This document shows positions 51,864 through 60,698 of a stretch of 64,000 bases of DNA, one piece after another. Below the pieces are notes generated by a model that saw only the letters and a program-made list of their open reading frames with translations, was not told where the DNA came from and ran no database searches. The stretch is from Streptomyces spinoverrucosus (GTDB taxonomy: Bacteria; Actinomycetota; Actinomycetes; Streptomycetales; Streptomycetaceae), in NCBI RefSeq assembly GCF_006539505.1, contig NZ_BJND01000044.1:1-64000 (forward strand), given 5' to 3'. Position 1 is the stretch's first letter, and each line of letters begins with the position of its first letter. The position numbers and the translations under genes were made by a program.

Positions 51864-52589
51864 ACGTTCCGCGCCCTGCACCGTCGGCCCGACCCGGCCG
51901 ACCCCCTGATCCTCCCGGGCCCCTGGGACGCGGCGAGTGCCCGCGCCCTCGTGGACGCCGGTTTCCCCGCGCTGGCGACGCCCAGCGCTGGGGTCGCCGC
52001 CTCGCTCGGGTACGAGGACGGGGAGACACCGGCGGACGAGATGTTCGCGGCGGTCGCCCGGATCGTGCGGGCGGTGGACGTACCGGTGTCGGCGGATGTC
52101 GAGGACGGGTACGGGCTCCCGCCGAAGGAGCTGGTCGAGCGGCTGCTGGAGACCGGCGCCGTCGGCTGCAATCTGGAGGACTCCGGCCAGGGCGGCCTCA
52201 AGGACCCGCACGCGCACGCCGAATGGCTGGCCGAGGTGCGGGCGGCGGCGGGCGACCGGCTGTTCATCAACGCGCGCGTCGACACGTTCGTACGGGGCGT
52301 CAAGGACCCCGAACGGGCCATCGAGCGCGCCGCGTTGTACATCGCCGCGGGCGCCGACTGCGTGTATCCGATCGACGCCCCGCTCGACGTACTGCCGCTG
52401 CTGCGGGCCGGGATCGAGGGGCCGATCAACGTGTTTGCACGGCTGGACGGCGAGGGCCCCTCGAAAACCGAGCCCACCGAACTCGCCGAACTCGGCAGAC
52501 AAGGAGCCACCCGCATCACCTTCGGCCCCGGCCTCCAGCGCAGAGCCACTCACGCGCTCCGCGACATCGCGGCGGCCCTCAAGAAGTGA
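51783..52589 (+). CDS. Isocitrate lyase / PEP mutase family protein
   Basis: About 268 residues. Barrel motifs L-P-G-P-W-D-A-A-S-A-R, V-S-A-D-V-E-D-G-Y-G (metal-binding D-V-E-D-G), G-C-N-L-E-D-S and I-N-A-R-V-D-T-F. The substrate could be a 2-methylisocitrate-like or oxaloacetate-type acid. The first ~25 codons are tandem V-T-K-A-E repeats, each with a GTG that could serve as start; 51783 is given because it overlaps the previous stop, and 51849 (V-T-K-A-D-T-F-R) is the last option. Ends 3 bp from the convergent ABC gene. Confidence 0.85.
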   Translation: MTKAEVTKAEVTKAESEVTKAVVTKADTFRALHRRPDPADPLILPGPWDAASARALVDAGFPALATPSAGVAASLGYEDGETPADEMFAAVARIVRAVDVPVSADVEDGYGLPPKELVERLLETGAVGCNLEDSGQGGLKDPHAHAEWLAEVRAAAGDRLFINARVDTFVRGVKDPERAIERAALYIAAGADCVYPIDAPLDVLPLLRAGIEGPINVFARLDGEGPSKTEPTELAELGRQGATRITFGPGLQRRATHALRDIAAALKK

Positions 52590-52592
52590 GCC

Positions 52593-53546
52593 TCAGGACA
52601 GCCACTGCTTCCACGTGGACTCGTGGCTGTCCACCCACTTCTTCGCCGCCTCCTCCGGGCTCAGCTTCTGCTCGGCGATCATCAGGGACACCTCGTTCTG
52701 GTCCTCGGTCGTCCAGTTGAACTTCTTCAGGAACCGAGCCGCCGCCCCACCGTCCTTCGCGAAGTCGGCGTTCAGATACTTCTGCAGCGGCGTGTGCGGA
52801 TAGGCGCAGGCCACCTTCGCCGGGTCCGCGTCGCAGCCCTCCTTGTACTCGGGCAGCTTCACCTCGGTCATCGGGACCTTCTTGAACAGCCACTGCGGCG
52901 TGTACCAGTACGTCAGGAAGGGCTTCTTCGCCTTCGCGAACTGCTTGATCTGCGTGATCTGCGCGGCCTCCGAACCGGCGAACACCACCTGGTAGTTCAG
53001 GTCCAGGTTCGTCACCAGCGCCTTGTCGTTGGTGACGTAGGACGGCGAGCCGTCCATCAGTTGGCCCTTGCCGCCGCTCTCCGGGGTGCGGAACTGGTCG
53101 GCGTACTTGTTGAGGTTCTTCCAGTCGGTGACGTCGGGGTGCTGCTTCGCGAAGTACGTCGGGACGAACCAGCCGATGTGCCCGGTGACCCCGAGGTCGC
53201 CGCCGTTCACGATCGTCTTCTTGTCCTTGACGTACCGCTGCTCCTCCTCGGGGTGCCCCCAGTCCTCCAGGAGCGCGTCGACGCGGCCCTGGCTGAGGGC
53301 GTCCCAGGCGGGGACCTCGTCGATCTGGACGGTGTCGACGCGGTAGCCGAGTTCGTGTTCGAGCAGGTACTGGGCGACGGCGACGTTGGCCTGCGCGCCC
53401 ACCCACGACTGCACGGACAGGGTCACGGTCTTGGCGCCCCGCGCGTTCGCGAAGGGCGAGGCCTGCTTGGTCATGTCGGCGGCACCGCAGCCGGTGGTCA
53501 CGGCGAGCAGTGCCACCGCCGCCATGACGCTCGTACGCGTACGCAT
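52593..53546 (-). CDS. Glycine betaine/choline ABC transporter substrate-binding lipoprotein
   Basis: 317 residues. Signal with lipobox V-T-T-G-C at its N-terminus, then an OpuAC/ProX-type domain: S-W-V-G-A-Q-A-N, L-L-E-D-W-G-H, N-D-K-A-L-V. Several Trp/Tyr could form the aromatic cage for quaternary amines. ATG 53546; a single base separates it from the permease stop. Last gene of the choline/betaine operon. Confidence 0.9.
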   Translation of the reverse strand: MRTRTSVMAAVALLAVTTGCGAADMTKQASPFANARGAKTVTLSVQSWVGAQANVAVAQYLLEHELGYRVDTVQIDEVPAWDALSQGRVDALLEDWGHPEEEQRYVKDKKTIVNGGDLGVTGHIGWFVPTYFAKQHPDVTDWKNLNKYADQFRTPESGGKGQLMDGSPSYVTNDKALVTNLDLNYQVVFAGSEAAQITQIKQFAKAKKPFLTYWYTPQWLFKKVPMTEVKLPEYKEGCDADPAKVACAYPHTPLQKYLNADFAKDGGAAARFLKKFNWTTEDQNEVSLMIAEQKLSPEEAAKKWVDSHESTWKQWLS

Positions 53547-53547
53547 G

Positions 53548-55482
53548 TCACGCTCCCTTCTTCGTGCGGCGTTCGGTCGGCTGGGTCACCCGGTCGAGCA
53601 TCAGGCCGAGGCAGACGATCGCGGCGCCGGCCACCAGACCGGTCGCGAGGTCGCCCTGCGCGAGGCCGAAGACGACGTCGTAGCCGAGGGCGCCGCCGCC
53701 GACCAGGCCGCCGATGATGACGACGGCGAGGACGAGGACCACACCCTGGTTGACGGCGAGCAGCAACGACCGGCGGGCGAGCGGGAGCTGGACCTGGCGC
53801 AGCTGCTGTCCGCTGGTCGCGCCCAGTGAGCGGGCCGATTCCAGCGCGGCCGGGTCGACCTGCCGCAGGCCCTGGGCGGTGATGCGGACAACGGCGGGCA
53901 GCGCGTAGACGACGGCCGCGGCCACCGCCGGGGCGCGGCCGACGCCGAACAGGGCGACGACCGGGATCAGGTACACGAACTGCGGCATCGTCTGGAAGAC
54001 GTCCAGCACGGGACGCAGCGCCCGCTCGAAACGTTCGCTGCGGGCGGCCGCGATGCCGGTCGCGAAGCCCAGGACAAGGGTGACGGCAACGGCGGCGAGG
54101 ACCTGGGAGAGGGTGTCCAGGGACGGCTCCCAGACGCCGAGTACGCCGATCGCGGCCATGGCGAGGACGGCGGTCAGCGCGGTGCGCCAGGTGCCGATCA
54201 GCCAGGCCAGGGCGGCGACGATCAGCAGCACCGACCACCAGGGCAGCCACTGCAAGCCGTCGCGCAGCGGGTCGAGGACCCAGGTGGTGAAGTGCCCGGC
54301 CCAGTCGGCGGTGCCGCCGATGACCGGGACGCCCGAGTACAGGTGGGCGGTCATCCAGTCGACGGCGCGGTTGACCGGCTCGGCGATGTTCACGTTCCAG
54401 GCGTCGGGCCATTCCGTACGGCCCAGCAGGCGTCCGGCGACCGCGACGGCCGCGGCGGCGGCCAGCGCGTACGGCCATCCGGCGCGCGGGCGGTCCCCGG
54501 TGCCGCTGCCCGCGGCCGCGGTGACGCGGTCCAGTACGACCGCCAGGAGCACGATCGGAATGCCCGCGGCGAGGGCCGCGCCGACGTCGACCGAGGCCAG
54601 CGCCTGGTAGACGCGGTCGCCGAGGCCGCCGGCGCCGATCACGGAGGCGATGACCGCCATGGACAGCGCCATCATGATCGTCTGGTTGAGGCCGAGCAGG
54701 AGTTCCTTGCGGGCCAGCGGGATACGGGCGGTCAACAGGCGTTGGCGCGAGGTGGCGCCGAGCGACTCGACCGCCTCAAGGACGCCCTTGTCGGCGCCGC
54801 GCAGGCCGAGGGCGGTGAGGCGGGCCATGGGCGGGGCGGCGTAGACGACGGTGGCGAGGACGGCGGCGGGGACGCCGATGCCGAAGACCAGGACGACGGG
54901 CAGCAGGTAGGCGAACGCCGGGAGCACCTGCATGGTGTCGAGGACCGGGCGCAGGGCGCGGTCCATCCGGTCGGACAGCCCGGCGGCGAGGCCGAGCAGG
55001 GCGCCCACGACGACGGACGCCAGCACGGCCACGACCATCAGGGCCAGCGTCTGCATGGTCGGCACCCACATGCCGAGCAGCCCGCACGCCAGGAACGCGG
55101 CGGCGGTACCGAGCGCGAGCCGCACACCCGCCACCCGCCAGGCCAGGAAGGCGCCGAGCGCGGTGACGCCCGCCCAGCCGATGGTGAGGAGGGCGAGGTA
55201 GACGGCCCGTACGGACAGGACGACCCCGTTGCTGATGTGGCCGAAGAAGTAGAGGAACAGCGGGTGGCTGTCGCGGTTGTCGATGATCCAGTCGCTGGCG
55301 CTGGTCAGGGGCTGGGTCAGGTCGACGGTGAGGGCGTCGGGCCAGCTCCCACTCGCCCACCGCGCGTTGGCCAGCGGTACGAGAATCGCCGCGGCCAGGG
55401 CCAGGAGGGCGAGCTTGGCGATGACCCGGTTCTTCAGTACGGCGGGCAGGGCACGGGGAGCCGAGGCGGTGACGGTGGCCAT
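53548..55482 (-). CDS. Fused double permease of the betaine/choline ABC transporter
   Basis: 644 residues made of two ProW-like halves (1-330, 335-644), each with an EAA loop: E-S-L-G-A-T-S-R-Q-R-L-L-T-A-R-I-P-L-A and A-R-S-L-G-A-T-S-G-Q-Q-L-R-Q-V-Q-L-P-L-A. Both halves also carry an extra N-terminal helix plus outside loop (W-I-I-D-N-R, W-P-D-A). ATG 55482 overlaps the ATPase stop (TGATG). Confidence 0.92.
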   Translation of the reverse strand: MATVTASAPRALPAVLKNRVIAKLALLALAAAILVPLANARWASGSWPDALTVDLTQPLTSASDWIIDNRDSHPLFLYFFGHISNGVVLSVRAVYLALLTIGWAGVTALGAFLAWRVAGVRLALGTAAAFLACGLLGMWVPTMQTLALMVVAVLASVVVGALLGLAAGLSDRMDRALRPVLDTMQVLPAFAYLLPVVLVFGIGVPAAVLATVVYAAPPMARLTALGLRGADKGVLEAVESLGATSRQRLLTARIPLARKELLLGLNQTIMMALSMAVIASVIGAGGLGDRVYQALASVDVGAALAAGIPIVLLAVVLDRVTAAAGSGTGDRPRAGWPYALAAAAAVAVAGRLLGRTEWPDAWNVNIAEPVNRAVDWMTAHLYSGVPVIGGTADWAGHFTTWVLDPLRDGLQWLPWWSVLLIVAALAWLIGTWRTALTAVLAMAAIGVLGVWEPSLDTLSQVLAAVAVTLVLGFATGIAAARSERFERALRPVLDVFQTMPQFVYLIPVVALFGVGRAPAVAAAVVYALPAVVRITAQGLRQVDPAALESARSLGATSGQQLRQVQLPLARRSLLLAVNQGVVLVLAVVIIGGLVGGGALGYDVVFGLAQGDLATGLVAGAAIVCLGLMLDRVTQPTERRTKKGA

Positions 55483-56525
55483 CAAGCCACCTCCTTGCGA
55501 GGTGCCGTACCGGCCACCACACCCAGCAGCCCCTCGGAGTCCACCACCCCCAGGCAGCGCCCGGCGTCCACCACCCGCACCGGTCCCCCGTTGCGCGCCA
55601 CCGCTTCGATGGCCTCGGACACCGTCGCCGCCGGGGCCACCGCCGGTCCGGCCCCCGCCTCCTCCGCGGACGCGGGCCGCATGGCGGTTCGGACGGTCAT
55701 GACCTGTTCGCGGGGGACGTCGCGGACGAACTCGCGGACGTAGTCGTCGGCCGGGGAGCCGACGATCTCCTCGGGAGTGCCGAGCTGGACGATCCGGCCG
55801 TCGCGCATCAGGGCGATCCGGTCACCGAGCTTCAGTGCCTCGTTCAGGTCGTGGGTGATGAAGACCATGGTGCGGCCCTCGTCGCGGTGCAGCCGGACGA
55901 CCTCCTCCTGCATCTCCCGCCGGATCAGCGGGTCGAGGGCGCTGAACGGCTCGTCGAACAGCAGTACCTCCGGGTCGACGGCCAGCGCACGCGCCAGCCC
56001 CACCCGCTGCTGCTGTCCGCCCGACAGCTGGCCGGGCCTGCGCTGCTCCAGGCCCGTCAGGCCCACCTTGGCGACGACCTCCGCCGCCTTCTCGCGCCGC
56101 TCGGCCCTGCCCACGCCCTGGATCTCCAGGCCGTACGCCACGTTGTCGAGGACCGTGCGGTGCGGGAGCAGGCCGAAGTGCTGGAAGACCATCGCGGCGC
56201 GATGGCGGCGCAGTTCGCGCAGCCGCGCCTTGTCCATGGCGCGGACGTCCTCGCCGTCGATGGCGATGGTCCCGGCCGTCGGTTCGATCAGCCGGGTCAG
56301 ACAGCGCACCAGCGTGGACTTGCCGGAGCCGGACAGGCCCATGACGACGAAGACCTCACCTTTGCGCACGCCGAAGGAGACGTCCCGGACGGCGGCGGTG
56401 CAGCCGGTGCGGGTGCGCAGCTCGGCGGCGGGCAGGGCGGTCAGCTCCGGGTCGGCGGGGACGCGGTCGGCCTTGGGGCCGAACACCTTCCACAGGCCGT
56501 CCACCGAAAAGACGGGGGTACTCAT
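55482..56525 (-). CDS. Betaine/choline ABC transporter ATP-binding protein
   Basis: 347 residues. Walker A G-L-S-G-S-G-K-S-T, Q-loop V-F-Q-H-F, signature L-S-G-G-Q-Q-Q-R, Walker B L-L-F-D-E-P-F-S-A-L-D, switch His in F-I-T-H-D. A C-terminal CBS-like segment (V-R-V-V-D-A-G-R-C-L-G-V-V-D) follows, as in OpuA-type osmosensing ATPases. Overlaps the GMC oxidoreductase gene by one base. Confidence 0.93.
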   Translation of the reverse strand: MSTPVFSVDGLWKVFGPKADRVPADPELTALPAAELRTRTGCTAAVRDVSFGVRKGEVFVVMGLSGSGKSTLVRCLTRLIEPTAGTIAIDGEDVRAMDKARLRELRRHRAAMVFQHFGLLPHRTVLDNVAYGLEIQGVGRAERREKAAEVVAKVGLTGLEQRRPGQLSGGQQQRVGLARALAVDPEVLLFDEPFSALDPLIRREMQEEVVRLHRDEGRTMVFITHDLNEALKLGDRIALMRDGRIVQLGTPEEIVGSPADDYVREFVRDVPREQVMTVRTAMRPASAEEAGAGPAVAPAATVSEAIEAVARNGGPVRVVDAGRCLGVVDSEGLLGVVAGTAPRKEVA

Positions 56526-58054
56526 CACGCACCACCCCCGATCAGCTCCACGGCCCGTTCCCCGACCATCAGCACCCCGATCATCGGGTTCACCGCGGTC
56601 ATCGTCGGGAACACCGACGCGTCCGCGATCCGGATGCCGTCCAGGCCACGGATCCGCAACTCCGGGTCGACGACCGCAAGTTCGTCGGTGGCGGCGCCCA
56701 TCCGGCAGGTACCCGCCGGGTGGTACACGGTGTGCGCGACCTTGCGGGCGTACTCGCTGAGCGCCTCGTCGCTGGTGATGTCCGGGCCGGGGCACACCTC
56801 CCGCTTCAGCCAGCCCGCCAGCGGCTCGCTCTTGGCGATCTCGCGGGCGATGCGGATGCCGTCGACGAGGGTGCGGCCGTCGTAGTCGTCCTCGTCGGTG
56901 AAGTAGCGGAAGTCGAGCGCGGGCTTCTCGGCCGGGTCGGCGCTGGTGAGGTACAGCCGTCCCCGGCTCTTCGGCTTGGGGATGTTCGGGGTCATCGAGA
57001 CGCCGTGCGGGGGCCGTTCGTAGCCCAGGCGCTCCGGGTTGTCCGTGAACGGGATCTGGTAGAAGTGGAACATCAGGTCGGGGCCCGCGTGTTCGGGGTC
57101 GCGGCGCACGAACAGACCGGCGTCGGAGTCCATCGCGGAGTTCTCCGGGATGGGCCCGTGGGTCTCCCAGACGATCACCGACTCGGGGTGGTCGAGCAGG
57201 TTCTCGCCGACGCCGGGCAGATCGTGGACCACCGGTATGCCGAGCCCCGCGAGATCCTCCTTCGGACCGATGCCGGAATGCAGCAGCAGCCGGGGCGAGT
57301 CGACCGCGCCCGCGCACAGCACGACCTCGTTGCGGGCGCGCACGAGGATCTCCTCGCCGTCCTTGCTGCGCACATGGACGCCCTCGGCGCGGGTGCCGTT
57401 CAGCTCCAGCTTGTACGCCCAGGTCTCCAGCAGGAGCGTCAGGTTGGGCCGCTCGTCCATCACCGTGTGGAGGTAGGCCACGGAGGCCGAGGAACGCTTG
57501 TTGTTCTCGGGGTGGTAGGCGAGGTCGAAGAAGCCGACGCCCTCGGTGAACGGCTTCTTGTTGAAGCCCTCCACGCGCGGCACGCCCAGGGCGGTCCGGG
57601 CGGCGTCGACGAAGTCGCGGGCGATGGCGTTCCGGTCCTTCTCGTCGACCGGGACGATGTTGTTCAGCAGCCGGGCGTAGTAGGCCTCCATCTGCACCGC
57701 GCCCCAGCCCTTGGCCCCGGCCGCCTCCCACTCGTCCCAGTCGGACGGCAGCGGCTTGAAGGCGATGAGGGTGTTGTGGGAGGAGCAGCCGCCGAGGACG
57801 CGGGCGCGGCTGTGCCGGATGTGGGAGTTGCCGCGTGGCTGCTCGGTGGTGGGGTAGTCGTAGTCGAGTTCGCCGCCGAGCAGGCCCATCCAGCGGCGCA
57901 GGGTGAGGACGTCCTCGCGGTCCACGTCGCTGGGGCCGCCCTCGATGACGGCGACGGTGACGTCGGGGTTCTCGGTGAGGCGGGAGGCGATGACGGAGCC
58001 GGCGGTGCCGCCGCCGATGACGACGTAGTCGTAGGTATGGGTGGTCTCGGGCAT
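56525..58054 (-). CDS. GMC oxidoreductase, probable choline dehydrogenase
   Basis: 509 residues. FAD Rossmann motif V-I-G-G-G-T-A-G-S-V-I, GMC signature 1 G-G-C-S-S-H-N-T, signature 2 G-A-V-D-S-P-R-L-L-L-H-S-G, and C-terminal H-P-A-G-T-C-R-M-G with active-site His. Choline to betaine aldehyde is inferred from the flanking aldehyde dehydrogenase and betaine-type ABC genes; other alcohols are possible. Confidence 0.9.
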   Translation of the reverse strand: MPETTHTYDYVVIGGGTAGSVIASRLTENPDVTVAVIEGGPSDVDREDVLTLRRWMGLLGGELDYDYPTTEQPRGNSHIRHSRARVLGGCSSHNTLIAFKPLPSDWDEWEAAGAKGWGAVQMEAYYARLLNNIVPVDEKDRNAIARDFVDAARTALGVPRVEGFNKKPFTEGVGFFDLAYHPENNKRSSASVAYLHTVMDERPNLTLLLETWAYKLELNGTRAEGVHVRSKDGEEILVRARNEVVLCAGAVDSPRLLLHSGIGPKEDLAGLGIPVVHDLPGVGENLLDHPESVIVWETHGPIPENSAMDSDAGLFVRRDPEHAGPDLMFHFYQIPFTDNPERLGYERPPHGVSMTPNIPKPKSRGRLYLTSADPAEKPALDFRYFTDEDDYDGRTLVDGIRIAREIAKSEPLAGWLKREVCPGPDITSDEALSEYARKVAHTVYHPAGTCRMGAATDELAVVDPELRIRGLDGIRIADASVFPTMTAVNPMIGVLMVGERAVELIGGGA

Positions 58055-58101
58055 GGGGGGTTACTCCAGGTGAAGGGTGGTTCTTACGGGCTGCCGGGGC
58101 C

Positions 58102-59610
58102 TCAGCCCGCGAACCAGCGCACCGGCTTCGGCGCGAGGTTCTGGTAGATGTGCTTGGTCTCGCGGTACTCGGCGAGCCCGGCCGGGCCGAGTTCGCGGCC
58201 GACTCCGCTCTTGCCGAAGCCGCCCCACTCCGCCTGCGGGAGGTAGGGGTGGAAGTCGTTGATCCAGACGGTGCCGTGCCGCAGCCGCCCCGCGACCCGG
58301 CGGGCCCGCCCCGCGTCGGCGGTCCAGACGGCACCGGCCAGCCCGTACTCGGTGTCGTTGGCGAGCGCCACGGCCTCGTCCTCGGTACGGAAGGTCTCCA
58401 CCGTCAGGACGGGCCCGAAGACCTCTTCGCGTACGACCCTCATCTCGCGGTGGCACTGGTCGAGCACCGTCGGCTCGTAGAAGTAGCCGTTCGCGGGGCG
58501 CTCCGGGGCGGGCTCGGGACGCTTGCCGCCGCAGCGCGGCACCGCCCCTTCGGCCAGCGCGGAGGCGACGTACGACTCGACCTTGGCGCGCTGCTGCTCG
58601 GAGACGAGCGGGCCGCACTCGACGCCGTCGGCCGTCCCGCGGCCGAGGCGGATACGAGAGGCCCGGCGCGCGAGTTCGGCGACGAACCGCTCCCTGACCG
58701 ACTCCTCGACGATGAGGCGCGCGCCCGCGGAGCAGACCTGGCCGCTGTGGATGAAGGCGGCGTTGAGGGCCTGGTCGACGGCGGTATCGAAGGCCTCGTC
58801 GGTGGCGCAGGCGTCGGCGAAGACGACGTTGGGGTTCTTGCCGCCGAGTTCGAGGGCGACCTTCTTGACGGTGGGCGCGGCGGCCGCGGCCACCTTCGTG
58901 CCGCTGACCAGGCCGCCGGTGAAGGAGACCAGGTCGACGTCGGGGTGCTCGGCGAGGCGGGCGCCGACCGTGTGGCCGGGGCCGGTGACGATGTTGGCGA
59001 CCCCGGCGGGCAGCCCGGCCTCGACGAGCAGGTCGATCAGGGCGATGGTGGTCATCGGCGTGATCTCGCTCGGCTTGACCACGAAGGTGTTCCCGGCGGC
59101 GAGCGCGGGCGCGATCTTCCAGCTGGCCTGGAGCAGGGGGTAGTTCCACGGCGTGATCAGCGCGCAGACGCCGACGGGCTCGTGGACGACGACGCTGTGG
59201 ATGTCGGGCGAGCCCGCGTCGACGACCCGTCCGGCCCCTTCCCCGGCCACCAGGTCGGCGAAGTAACGGAAGGCATCGGCCACGCAGTCGATGTCGACGC
59301 GGCCCTCCTCGACGGTCTTCCCGGCGTCCCGGCTCTCCAGCAGGCCGAGTGCCTCGCGGTCACGGACCAGCAGGTCGGCGACGCGGCGCAGCAGGGCGGC
59401 GCGCTCGGCGACGGGGGTGCGGGGCCAGGCGCCCTGTCCGCCGTCGAAGGCACGGTGGGCGGCCGCGACGGCCAGGTCCGTGTCCTTCTCGTCGCCCTCG
59501 GCGACCACGGCGAACGGCAGCGCGTCCGCGGGGTCGAGGATCTCGCGCGTGGCGCCGGAGACGGCGGGCCGCCACTCCCCTGCCACGTGGATCGTTTCTC
59601 TGTCCGACAT
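58102..59610 (-). CDS. Aldehyde dehydrogenase, probable betaine aldehyde dehydrogenase
   Basis: About 502 residues. NAD-binding T-P-W-N-Y-P-L-L, catalytic Glu in L-E-L-G-G-K-N-P and nucleophile Cys in G-Q-V-C-S-A-G-A-R. ATG 59610 has GGAAGG at 13 nt; the longer frame to 59727 crosses a regulatory region. First gene of the operon: oxidises betaine aldehyde to the osmoprotectant glycine betaine. Divergent from the MarR-GNAT regulator. Confidence 0.92.
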   Translation of the reverse strand: MSDRETIHVAGEWRPAVSGATREILDPADALPFAVVAEGDEKDTDLAVAAAHRAFDGGQGAWPRTPVAERAALLRRVADLLVRDREALGLLESRDAGKTVEEGRVDIDCVADAFRYFADLVAGEGAGRVVDAGSPDIHSVVVHEPVGVCALITPWNYPLLQASWKIAPALAAGNTFVVKPSEITPMTTIALIDLLVEAGLPAGVANIVTGPGHTVGARLAEHPDVDLVSFTGGLVSGTKVAAAAAPTVKKVALELGGKNPNVVFADACATDEAFDTAVDQALNAAFIHSGQVCSAGARLIVEESVRERFVAELARRASRIRLGRGTADGVECGPLVSEQQRAKVESYVASALAEGAVPRCGGKRPEPAPERPANGYFYEPTVLDQCHREMRVVREEVFGPVLTVETFRTEDEAVALANDTEYGLAGAVWTADAGRARRVAGRLRHGTVWINDFHPYLPQAEWGGFGKSGVGRELGPAGLAEYRETKHIYQNLAPKPVRWFAG

Positions 59611-59766
59611 GCTCGGTACTTGCCTTCCGTTCCTGTTCAGGACCGTGAGCACCTGCCCGAGGCCGGTAACGGCATGCGAAATCGGTGACCGAAAGTGCGC
59701 CGTCTCACTGGCAATTCGGACAAACACTCCGAAAAGGCCACTCGCCCCCTATGGACCACCCGGGGT

Positions 59767-59786
59767 CCTTTGACTAAAGTCAAAGG
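59767..59786. promoter_or_regulatory. Palindromic operator before the MarR-GNAT gene
   Basis: CCTTTGACT-AA-AGTCAAAGG, a perfect 9-bp inverted repeat. Its right arm includes the AAAGG ribosome-binding site of the regulator gene, so binding would block both transcription and translation start. Likely bound by the adjacent MarR protein. Confidence 0.7.
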
Positions 59787-59789
59787 AAT

Positions 59790-60698
59790 ATGAAGGCAGT
59801 GTCAGAACACGAGACGGTGTCGGAGCACGTCGCGGCCTTCCGCCGCTTCAACCGCTACTTCACCCGCCGCATCGGCGCCCTCGACGACCACTACCTGGGC
59901 CAGAACCGCCCCCTCGGCGAGGCCCGTCTGCTCTTCGAGATCGGCGACGGCGCCTCGCTGCGGGAGCTGCGCGCCCGGCTCGGCCTGGACGCCGGATATC
60001 TGAGCCGGATGGCGAAGGCCCTGGAGGCGCAGGGCATGGTCCGGCTGAGCGTCCACCCCGACGACAACCGGCTGCGCAGAATCGAACTCACCCCGGCCGG
60101 ACGCGTCGAGGTCAAGGAACAGAACCGCCGGGCCGACGCCCTGGTCGCCAGCCTGCTCGACGGCCTCACCCCGGCCCAGCGCGCCCGCCTCACGGAGGCC
60201 ATGAGCACCACGGAACGCCTGCTGCGCCTCGCCGCCATCACCGTCGAACACGTCGACGGCGCCTCCCCGGACGCCCGCGCCACCCTCGCCGCCTACGCCG
60301 CCGAGCTGGACGAACGGTTCCCCGAAGGGTTCGACGCCGCCGATCTCGTACGCCCGGAAGAGGTGTCCGGCGACTCGGGCGCCTTCTTCGTGGCCTACGA
60401 GGCCGAACGCCCGGTCGGCTGCGGCGGGCTGCGCCGTCTCGGACCGGGCGTGGGCGAGATCAAGCACGTGTGGGTGGACCCGGACGCCCGACGGCTGGGG
60501 CTGGCCCGCCGGATCCTGACGGCGCTGGAGCGCGAGGCGATCGAGCGCGGTTTCGACGTCGTACGCCTGGACACGCACGCCGTGCTCACCGAGGCGCAGA
60601 CGATGTACCGGGCGGCCGGCTACACGGAGATCCCGGCGTACGCCGAGCACGTCTACGCCGGACACTGGTTCGAGAAGCGGCTACGAGGGGCCCGCTGA
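59790..60698 (+). CDS. MarR-family regulator fused to a GNAT acetyltransferase
   Basis: 302 residues. MarR winged helix (~1-150): N-R-Y-F-T-R-R-I-G-A-L ... L-R-E-L-R-A-R-L-G-L-D-A-G-Y-L-S-R ... D-D-N-R-L-R-R-I-E-L-T. GNAT domain (~155-302): A-E-R-P-V-G-C-G-G-L and the acetyl-CoA loop D-P-D-A-R-R-L-G-L-A-R-R-I-L. AAAGGA is 4 nt before ATG. Probably controls the divergent choline/betaine operon; the GNAT part may be a sensor or an enzyme. Overlaps the convergent LysR gene by 18 bp. Confidence 0.92.
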   Translation: MKAVSEHETVSEHVAAFRRFNRYFTRRIGALDDHYLGQNRPLGEARLLFEIGDGASLRELRARLGLDAGYLSRMAKALEAQGMVRLSVHPDDNRLRRIELTPAGRVEVKEQNRRADALVASLLDGLTPAQRARLTEAMSTTERLLRLAAITVEHVDGASPDARATLAAYAAELDERFPEGFDAADLVRPEEVSGDSGAFFVAYEAERPVGCGGLRRLGPGVGEIKHVWVDPDARRLGLARRILTALEREAIERGFDVVRLDTHAVLTEAQTMYRAAGYTEIPAYAEHVYAGHWFEKRLRGAR

